Positions 5,987 through 11,058 of a stretch of 11,058 nt of DNA are shown here, in pieces (the stretch's first letter is position 1; the number at the start of each line of letters is the position of its first letter). A program made the translations under genes and the position numbers. The DNA lies in the NCBI GenBank assembly GCA_029069015.1, contig JAIEBL010000297.1, positions 1 to 11,058 on the forward strand, given 5' to 3'. The stretch is from Clostridiales bacterium. Lineage in GTDB: Bacteria > Bacillota > Clostridia > Christensenellales > Pumilibacteraceae. The notes beneath the pieces are model-generated. The model was not told where the DNA came from, made no database searches, and saw only the letters and a list, made by a program, of their open reading frames with translations.

Positions 5987-5990
5987 GGCT

Positions 5991-6857
5991 TTATAACTTC
6001 GGGGGCGGCAATTTCTTTTGGCTACCGAGGAGCTCTTCGCACTTTGCCCGAAGCCCTTTATGCACGATATTTTTGAGCAGGTCGCTCGCACCCGTAAACG
6101 TAATGCCGTTAAAGCATTCGATGGCGCGGTTGACGGTACTCGCAAGCAGGAATGTAAGCGCCGCACGGTTGTCTTCGATAAACTGCTTGCGGCTTTTAAA
6201 TCCGCCGAATGCGGCGAGTAACGGATTATACCGCTTATGCTTATCGTCCTCGCCGAGGTCGTCGAGCGCGTCTGCGATATATACGAACTTTCCCACGTTA
6301 TACAGGAGCTTTTTCAGTTTTTCGTCCGTCGTGTTTGTCAGACACACGCCCAAACGCTCCATCATTGCCCCGAAGCAATCGGCAACGCGGTCGACGCCCA
6401 CGGTATTCGCCGCCTCAAGAGCGCGCAGCCTTTCGTACTCGCTCCGTATGATTTCGTCGGCCTCGGGTAGCATCGCCGCCGCTTTTTCGTAGTGTTTTTT
6501 GAGCATACGGCGTGCCATGCGTTTTTTTGCGCCGCCGCCGTCAAGTACGTCGTCGTTTGCCTTACAGTAGCTCAGAAGTATATTGACGGCTACGATTTTA
6601 TCGAAAAGCTCGTTGCGGCAAACCACCGTCTTCTTTTTGGGATTGCAGATACACCCGCAGTTACGGAACGTGACCTGCGTCTGTTCGTAGTCGTGCAAAA
6701 GCACGCTCAAAAACACCATATCGTAGTTGGTGGTAAAGCGCGGCCACTGCCCGAACATTTTGCTCGTACTCATGCAGATCCCGCAATAGAACGCGCGGTA
6801 TAGGCAAAAGTCCGCTTGATTCAATTCCGCCTTGATAGGCACTACGTATCCGTACAT
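5991..6857 (-). CDS. DUF5685 family protein
   Basis: A 288-residue protein I recognise as DUF5685, of unknown function and found mainly in Firmicutes and Actinobacteria. The start MYGYVVPIKAELN, the YCGIC motif (C25/C28), NYDMVFLSVLLHD and a cysteine cluster (C67, C69, C71, C80) fit the family. Two aspartate-rich spots stand out: NDDVLD (101-106) and DALDDLGED (196-204), the latter in a helix-like context. No signal peptide or clear membrane helix is seen; the protein looks all-alpha and cytoplasmic. The ATG at 6857 has only a weak upstream ribosome site (GAAAG about 16 bases off). It follows trpS by 44 bases. Function should be left open. Confidence 0.85.
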   Translation of the reverse strand: MYGYVVPIKAELNQADFCLYRAFYCGICMSTSKMFGQWPRFTTNYDMVFLSVLLHDYEQTQVTFRNCGCICNPKKKTVVCRNELFDKIVAVNILLSYCKANDDVLDGGGAKKRMARRMLKKHYEKAAAMLPEADEIIRSEYERLRALEAANTVGVDRVADCFGAMMERLGVCLTNTTDEKLKKLLYNVGKFVYIADALDDLGEDDKHKRYNPLLAAFGGFKSRKQFIEDNRAALTFLLASTVNRAIECFNGITFTGASDLLKNIVHKGLRAKCEELLGSQKKLPPPKL

Positions 6858-6884
6858 TTCTGCGTTTTTTATACTTTCTTATAA

Positions 6885-6910
6885 CAACCGTCGTTTTAAA
6901 ACTACGGTTG
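6885..6910 (-). other. Stem-loop at the trpS stop codon
   Basis: CAACCGT (6910-6904) and ACGGTTG (6891-6885) pair, with an inner GTTTTAAAAC palindrome extending the stem after one mismatch. Only TTATAAG follows, so it would be a poor terminator. It may partly separate trpS from the DUF5685 gene. Confidence 0.4.
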
Positions 6911-7918
6911 CACGAACCCTACTTTGCGGTACACCTTCGAAAGCGTTTTATACGCCATGCGCCGTGCACGCTCCGCGCCGTCTTTCATGACCTGCGACAG
7001 GTACGCTTTATCGGCAATGAGTCGCTTGTATTCCTTTTGCACGGGCGCTAAAAACGCGCAGACCGCTTCGCCCGTTCTCTGCTTAAACGCCGCGTAATCG
7101 CTGCCTTGGAATTCCTTTTCCGCCGCCGCAAGCGAAACGCCCGCAAACACCGAATAGATGGTAAGCAGGTTGGAGATCCCCGGCTTGTTCGCGCGGTCGA
7201 ATTTTACGCAGGTGTCGCTGTCGGTGACGGCGCGTTTGAACTTTCGCATGATCTCTTCGGGCGGATCGAGTAACAGCACGCTGCCCGCGGGGTTTTCGTC
7301 CGTCTTGCTCATTTTGGCAGTCGGGTTTTGCAAGCTGTACAGCTTCGTGCCCACTTTGGGCATAATGGGTTCGGGCACGGTAAACGTGGGCGAATACTTA
7401 TTGTTGAAGCGTTGGGCAATCGTACGCGCAAGCTCCACGTGTTGCTTTTGGTCCTGCCCTACGGGCACGAGTTCGGCTTGATACAAGAGAATATCCGCCG
7501 CCATCAGCACGGGATAATCGAACAGCCCCACGTTCACGTTTTCGGGCGCACGTTTGCTCTTTTCTTTGAACTGCGTCATGCGCCGCGCCTCGCCGAACTG
7601 CGTATGACAGTTGAGCACCCAGGCAAGCTCGGCATGCGCCGAAACGTGCGACTGCAAGAACAGCACGCTCTTTTCGGGGTTCAAACCGAGCGCAAGATAG
7701 GTCGCAAGATCGTCGAGCGTATCCTTGCGAAACTCGGCAGGCGGCACGTCCACCGTGATGCTGTGAAGATCCGCCACGCAATAAAAGCAATCGTAGGAAG
7801 GGTCGGACTGCATCGCCACCCAGTTCGCAAGCGCGCCCGCATAGTTGCCGAGCGTCATGCTGCCCGTAGGTTTTACGGCACTGAATACGACTTTTTTCTT
7901 TGCTTCTTCTGCTTCCAT
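6902..7918 (-). CDS. trpS: Tryptophanyl-tRNA synthetase
   Basis: A 338-residue class I aminoacyl-tRNA synthetase that charges tRNA-Trp. The HIGH equivalent is TLGN (22-25), as in the TIGN form of Bacillus-type enzymes; the KMSKS loop reads KMSKT (202-206). The sequences FGEARRMTQFKEKS (108-121), MAADILLY (139-146), and VGQDQKQHVELAR (153-165) are diagnostic; length is normal. The ATG at 7918 comes 14 bases after the preceding stop, with a weak AAGG site. It is the third gene of a compact operon with a P-loop protein and the shortened threonine synthase relative. There is no visible T-box leader before trpS itself; I looked at the 14-base gap and the region before 9257. Confidence 0.98.
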   Translation of the reverse strand: MEAEEAKKKVVFSAVKPTGSMTLGNYAGALANWVAMQSDPSYDCFYCVADLHSITVDVPPAEFRKDTLDDLATYLALGLNPEKSVLFLQSHVSAHAELAWVLNCHTQFGEARRMTQFKEKSKRAPENVNVGLFDYPVLMAADILLYQAELVPVGQDQKQHVELARTIAQRFNNKYSPTFTVPEPIMPKVGTKLYSLQNPTAKMSKTDENPAGSVLLLDPPEEIMRKFKRAVTDSDTCVKFDRANKPGISNLLTIYSVFAGVSLAAAEKEFQGSDYAAFKQRTGEAVCAFLAPVQKEYKRLIADKAYLSQVMKDGAERARRMAYKTLSKVYRKVGFVQP

Positions 7919-7932
7919 ACGTTTTTTATACC

Positions 7933-8850
7933 TTACTTTTCTGTTTTGCTTGCGAGCGCCCTGAGCGCTTCGGAGAGTTCTTCCGCTTTCATCGTACCCG
8001 TAAAAAGTTTTGCCTTTTCGGATAATTTTATAAGCGATTCGGGAGCATCGAGCGCTGTGACCTCTTCCAAAAGTTTGAGGTCACGCCGAAAAGAACCCGT
8101 GCTCTGCTCGCCGATCGCCGTCAAAACCTCGGACGCGAACAGATGCGGCGACGCAGTAGAGAGCACCACCGTCACGCGTTCGTCGTCTGTGCTTTCCGTG
8201 TATTCTTCCATGGCATACACCGCTGCCGCAGTATGGGGATCGAGCACGTAGCCGTACTCGTCGAACGCGTAGCCGATCGTATTGACGATCTCTTCCTCGT
8301 CTGTCCGAAAAACCACGATTTTTCCGCGGGGTATACCCATTCCCAAAAAATCGGCGTTTTCGTCTTCTTTAAGCGCGCAGATCAGCTTGCCTACGGGAAG
8401 CCCCATTTCTGAGGCGCACTGCCCCGCCGTGAGCAAGCTTCCGTCGCCGTAGCCAACACAAAAGTTCACTTCGTCGCCGTAGTCGATTTCGCCCGCGTCG
8501 AGCAAATCGACGTACGCCGAAACGTAGCACGCGATCAGCGGTGCGATTGCAAGAAGCGCCCCTTCATCGCTTTGAGCAGGCAGACAGGAACGCACCGCAA
8601 ACGGTATATCCTCATAGCCTAAGCTTGGCCCGTGCCAAAGCTCCAAAAAGAACGTGCCTTCGTCTACCTTTACGAGGGGCGCGGGATCGCCGTCGAATGA
8701 TGCGTATGCTTCTTCCGTTACAGACGACAGCGCGCCGAGCGCGGGAAACAGCAGCGAAAGAATGCTTGCCGCGCGAGCGGCAAAATCCTCGCCGCACATT
8801 TGTTCGATTTGTGCACGCGATACTTTCAGCAGCGCTTGGGTAAACTTCAT
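7933..8850 (-). CDS. Threonine synthase-like protein, internally shortened and lacking the PLP lysine
   Basis: A 305-residue intact reading frame that aligns by eye with threonine synthase in ordered blocks: SRAQIEQMCGEDFAARAASI (11-30), FFLELWHGPSLGYED (67-81), APLIACYVSAYVDLLDAGEI (103-122), the MGLPVGKLICAL block (149-160), YGYVLDPHTA (199-208) and VVLSTASPHLF (228-238). True enzymes read LELFHGPTLAFKD, where K binds pyridoxal phosphate; here that position is E80. The SGDTG phosphate loop and about 100 surrounding residues are absent between 84 and 103, and SGNFG is replaced by GYGDG (133-137). So it is very unlikely to make threonine. AAAAGGAAG precedes the ATG at 8850; gaps to the P-loop gene and trpS are 14 bases each. 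It could be a regulator, scaffold or slowly decaying remnant. Confidence 0.85.
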   Translation of the reverse strand: MKFTQALLKVSRAQIEQMCGEDFAARAASILSLLFPALGALSSVTEEAYASFDGDPAPLVKVDEGTFFLELWHGPSLGYEDIPFAVRSCLPAQSDEGALLAIAPLIACYVSAYVDLLDAGEIDYGDEVNFCVGYGDGSLLTAGQCASEMGLPVGKLICALKEDENADFLGMGIPRGKIVVFRTDEEEIVNTIGYAFDEYGYVLDPHTAAAVYAMEEYTESTDDERVTVVLSTASPHLFASEVLTAIGEQSTGSFRRDLKLLEEVTALDAPESLIKLSEKAKLFTGTMKAEELSEALRALASKTEK

Positions 8851-8864
8851 TGCTTCCTTTTAAA

Positions 8865-9257
8865 TTACAGATACCGTTTGAGCTCGTCGGGCACTTCGGC
8901 CATGCTGAGCGTTACGGTGAAATGCACTTTGTATTTCGTGGAGAGTGCGTCGAGCTTGTGGATGAAGGGCACAACGTCGATTTCGCCGATGCGCGCGATG
9001 CCGTCGATATAGAATTCTTTGATGTCGGCGTTGCCCGCGATCATGCCTTTAATGAACGCCTCTAAGGCGCAGCCCTTCTTGATATCGTGCTCGCCTGTCA
9101 CAACGAAACGGATCGCGTTTTTGATGTCGAGGCTGTATTTATCCACGGGCGTAATAAACACCACGTTGCCGTTGCTCGTTTCCGCCGCCTTGTTTGCCTT
9201 CTCGATGATTGCCTGCGTTTTACCGCTTCCCTTAGCTCCGTAGATAAGTTCGATCAT
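8865..9257 (-). CDS. Small P-loop ATP/GTP-binding protein
   Basis: A 130-residue protein beginning MIELIYGAKGSGKT, a clear Walker A motif (G7-T14). The following NVVFITPVDKYSLD and the EFYIDGIARIGE segment fit the rest of a small P-loop core, the latter possibly holding the Walker B aspartate. I recall similar short conserved ATPase-like proteins in Clostridia, sometimes labelled PilT by weak similarity, but no function is known to me. The ATG at 9257 follows AAAGGAA at a short distance. It heads the cluster with the threonine synthase-like gene and trpS, 100 bases after aspC. I find neither a strong terminator nor a convincing promoter in that gap, so read-through from aspC is possible. Confidence 0.75.
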   Translation of the reverse strand: MIELIYGAKGSGKTQAIIEKANKAAETSNGNVVFITPVDKYSLDIKNAIRFVVTGEHDIKKGCALEAFIKGMIAGNADIKEFYIDGIARIGEIDVVPFIHKLDALSTKYKVHFTVTLSMAEVPDELKRYL

Positions 9258-9357
9258 TTTCCTTTCCCTCTCTTTTATTTTTTTGTTTTATTGTCAAACC
9301 GTGTTCGGTTAAAACAATCCTTTTAAAGTTATACAGTCTAAGTATATGCGCCTTGGT

Positions 9358-10566
9358 TTACCGCAAGCTATCCGCAAACGCTTTTATGCGGGAAAGCCCC
9401 TCTTTGATATCTTCAAGCGATATGGCGTAGCTCAGGCGAACGTAGCCGTCCGCGCCGAACGGTTCGCAGGGAATCACCGCCACTTCGCACTCACTGAGGA
9501 GTGCCGTTGCGAACGAATACGCACTCTCGATTTTTACCCCACGCGGCGTCTGCTTCCCGAAAAGTTTTTCCACGCCCACCATCATGTAGAACGCGCCTTC
9601 TGGGCGAATATACGTAAGCGGTTGCATCCCTTCGAGCGTTTCGATCATGTACTTGCGGCGCGTATCGAACGTTTGCCGCATCTGCGCCAAAAAGGCTTCG
9701 CCCTCGCTACCCGTATAGGCGCCTAACGCCGCGTACTGCGCGATTGCGTTGGGGTTGGAAGTCGTGTGGCTTTGCATGCCCGCGATTGCCTTTGCAACCG
9801 CCCGATCGCTCGCCGTGTAGCCGATGCGCCACCCCGTCATAGCGTACGTTTTGCTGACGCCGTTTACGAGGATCGTGCGCGCTTTGATTTGCGGCGAATA
9901 CTCGGCAATCGAGTAACACGGGGGCAAATCGTAAATGAGTTTTTCGTAGATTTCGTCGGATATGATAAAGATTTCTTCGTGTTTTTCCAAAACGCGCGCA
10001 AGGGCTTTGAGCTCTTTTTCCGAATAGACCGCGCCCGTCGGATTGCAAGGGTTGTTGATCAGACCCGCTTTCGTTTTCGGGGTGATCGCTTTTTCAAGCT
10101 CCGCCGCCGTCAGCTTAAAGCCTTTTTCCGCTTTTGTCCGCACGAACTCGTTAACGCCGCCGCAGAGTTTAACAAGCTCGGGATACGTAAGCCAATACGG
10201 CGCGGGAATGATCACTTCGTCGCCTTCGTCCAGTATCGCCGAAAACGCATTGAACAGCGCGTGCTTTGCGCCGTTGGAAATCACGATATCTTCGGGCGCA
10301 TACAAAAGATGATTGTCTGCTTTGAGTTTATCCGCAACAGCCGCGCGCAAAGCTTCCGTACCCGCCGCCGGCGTGTATTTGGTAAGCCCCATATCAAGCG
10401 CGTCTTTTGCCGCTTTGCAGATATAGTCGGGCGTATTGAAGTCGGGTTCGCCCGCACCGAACGATACCACGGCTTTCCCTTCCACCTTCATTCTTTTTGC
10501 CTGTGCTGTAATTGCGAGCGTAAGCGACGGCGACACCGCCTGTGCCCGAAGCGCGATTCGTGCCAT
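9358..10566 (-). CDS. aspC: Class I pyridoxal phosphate aminotransferase, aspartate aminotransferase group
   Basis: A 402-residue fold-type I aminotransferase of the aspartate/prephenate aminotransferase subgroup (AAT-Ib), which moves amino groups between aspartate and 2-oxoglutarate. SKTYAMTGWRIGY contains the PLP lysine K239; other family marks are FGAGEPDFNTP (36-46), SNGAKHALFNAF (97-108), PAPYW (121-125), NNPCNPTGAVY (171-181), the DEIYEKL segment from D204, and the C-terminal R377 (YVRLSY) that binds the substrate carboxylate. I start it at the ATG at 10566, which opens with MARIALRAQ and has GGAGG upstream (long spacing); the in-frame extension to 10656 runs through the promoter. Exact substrate is not certain. 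Confidence 0.92.
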   Translation of the reverse strand: MARIALRAQAVSPSLTLAITAQAKRMKVEGKAVVSFGAGEPDFNTPDYICKAAKDALDMGLTKYTPAAGTEALRAAVADKLKADNHLLYAPEDIVISNGAKHALFNAFSAILDEGDEVIIPAPYWLTYPELVKLCGGVNEFVRTKAEKGFKLTAAELEKAITPKTKAGLINNPCNPTGAVYSEKELKALARVLEKHEEIFIISDEIYEKLIYDLPPCYSIAEYSPQIKARTILVNGVSKTYAMTGWRIGYTASDRAVAKAIAGMQSHTTSNPNAIAQYAALGAYTGSEGEAFLAQMRQTFDTRRKYMIETLEGMQPLTYIRPEGAFYMMVGVEKLFGKQTPRGVKIESAYSFATALLSECEVAVIPCEPFGADGYVRLSYAISLEDIKEGLSRIKAFADSLR

Positions 10567-10602
10567 ACTTCTCTTGGGCTTCCTCCGTATATCTCTCTTT
10601 TT

Positions 10603-10631
10603 AGTATAACATAGTACACGCCAAAAAGCAA
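10603..10631 (-). promoter_or_regulatory. Promoter of the aminotransferase gene
   Basis: TTGCTT (10631-10626), a 17-nt spacer and TATACT (10608-10603) on the minus strand. The expected start lies about 30 bases before the ATG at 10566. Confidence 0.7.
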
Positions 10632-10685
10632 ATGTTTTCTTTTGTACCCGCTGCATTTACCGCCACCGAACAAAAAGACAAAACA

Positions 10686-10718
10686 AAACGGCGTCCGTGA
10701 AAATCACCGACGCCGTTT
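10686..10718 (-). terminator. Strong terminator after the zinc-ribbon gene
   Basis: A 15-position stem (10686-10700 with 10704-10718) with one mismatch closes a 3-nt loop, and the minus strand continues with TGTTTTGTCTTTTTG. It ends the zinc-ribbon transcript and isolates the aminotransferase promoter. Confidence 0.85.
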
Positions 10719-10733
10719 GCGCTTTTGACTGTT

Positions 10734-10783
10734 AGCGGAGCGGTACTCCAACTAAACCGGGTTCAGCTGGGTACCGCTTCGCT
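10734..10783. repeat. 50-base imperfect palindrome
   Basis: The arms AGCGGAGCGGTAC (10734-10746) and GTACCGCTTCGCT (10771-10783) pair with one wobble or mismatch, and inner CCAACTAAA and TTCAGCTGG extend the stem after a bulge. It starts 2 bases past the zinc-ribbon stop codon and lies before the terminator. It may be a repeat element or an mRNA 3' structure. Confidence 0.5.
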
Positions 10784-10785
10784 GG

Positions 10786-10959
10786 CTATTGTTGTTGCTG
10801 CTGCATATGCTCTCTGCGAGCTGCCTTGCGCGCCTTGCGGCACTCGGGGCAACGTGCAGGCTCATTGGTGAAGCCTTTTTCCGCATAGAAAGCTTGTTCA
10901 CCCTCGGTGAAGGTAAACTCTTTGCCGCAATCCTTGCAAGTCAAAATCTTGTCTGCCAT
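10786..10959 (-). CDS. Small zinc-ribbon protein
   Basis: A 57-residue protein with two CxxC knuckles, CKDC (8-11) and CPEC (37-40), matching the short probable zinc-ribbon domain common in Firmicutes and other bacteria (as in zf-trcl proteins). Between them is the family segment FTEGEQAFYAEKGF. After the second knuckle is a basic RKARKAARRE stretch and a run of five glutamines (HMQQQQQ) at the end. The basic tail suggests nucleic acid or ribosome contact, but function is unknown. The ATG at 10959 follows AGGAGG by 9 bases. It is monocistronic as far as seen. No signal peptide. Confidence 0.9.
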   Translation of the reverse strand: MADKILTCKDCGKEFTFTEGEQAFYAEKGFTNEPARCPECRKARKAARREHMQQQQQ

Positions 10960-11049
10960 CCTTGCTGACCTCCTGTTAGTTTTGGAAATTCGTAGGCAAC
11001 TTAAAGGATGTAGTAAGACTTGAAATCGACCCGAATTTACCCTACCGAT

Positions 11050-11055
11050 ATAATA
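11050..11055 (-). promoter_or_regulatory. Possible -10 element of the zinc-ribbon gene
   Basis: TATTAT on the minus strand, about 90 bases before the ATG at 10959. Any -35 box would lie outside the window, so this cannot be confirmed. The same spot reads TATAAT on the plus strand. Confidence 0.3.
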
Positions 11056-11058
11056 CTC

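Noticed and set aside
7328..8251. Long plus-strand open frame opposite trpS and the threonine synthase-like gene
   Set aside because: It is rich in histidine and arginine, matches no family, and crosses two real genes on the other strand.
7919..9357. T-box or tryptophan leader upstream of trpS
   Set aside because: The gap before trpS is 14 bases and the 100-base gap before the P-loop gene is too short and lacks specifier or T-box words.
9766..10614. Long plus-strand frame opposite the aminotransferase
   Set aside because: Arginine- and phenylalanine-rich shadow of aspC, without family resemblance.
11020..11054. Plus-strand promoter TTGAAA with TATAAT at the right edge
   Set aside because: The spacer is 23 bases, too long, and TATAAT overlaps a plausible minus-strand -10.

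Overview
The window looks like a chromosomal piece of a Gram-positive bacterium of the Firmicutes/Clostridia type, probably a gut-associated lineage. The evidence is the gene order rpmG-secE-nusG-rplK-rplA-rplJ-rplL, a Firmicutes-style L10 leader, AGGAGG-type ribosome binding sites throughout, a BofA-like membrane protein, a DUF5685 protein and a small CxxC zinc-ribbon protein. I cannot assign a genus. All sixteen genes I support lie on the minus strand, so transcription runs from the right end of the window to the left.

Right part (about 11058-9358): a 57-residue zinc-ribbon protein with its own terminator, then a class I aminotransferase of the aspartate aminotransferase group behind a clear promoter. 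Middle (9257-4617): a tight cluster of a small P-loop protein, a shortened threonine synthase relative and tryptophanyl-tRNA synthetase, with 14-nt gaps. It is followed by a DUF5685 protein, a J-domain/TPR-like protein with a cysteine-rich tail behind its own promoter, and a six-helix membrane protein that probably starts with TTG. Left part (4458-877): the ribosomal and secretion/elongation operon, driven by a TTGACA promoter, with an L10-responsive attenuator before rplJ and strong terminators after rplL. Beyond it are a BofA-like gene (596-351) and about 265 bases of repeat-like, hairpin-rich DNA, then a terminator for a plus-strand gene lying outside the window.

The most unusual object is the gene at 8850-7933. 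Its sequence is recognisably threonine synthase (LELWHGP, MGLPVGKLICA, LDPHTA and STASP segments), but the PLP-binding lysine is replaced by glutamate, the SGNFG-like loop is lost and about 100 residues carrying the SGDTG loop are missing. The reading frame is nonetheless intact and sits in a compact operon, which suggests a retained non-catalytic derivative. Second-tier points are a J-domain protein without HPD, two aspartate-rich motifs in the DUF5685 protein that recall isoprenoid synthases, a terminator hairpin that overlaps the rpmG promoter start region, and the absence of rpoB directly after rplL. I see no CRISPR array, tRNA, insertion sequence or defence system.
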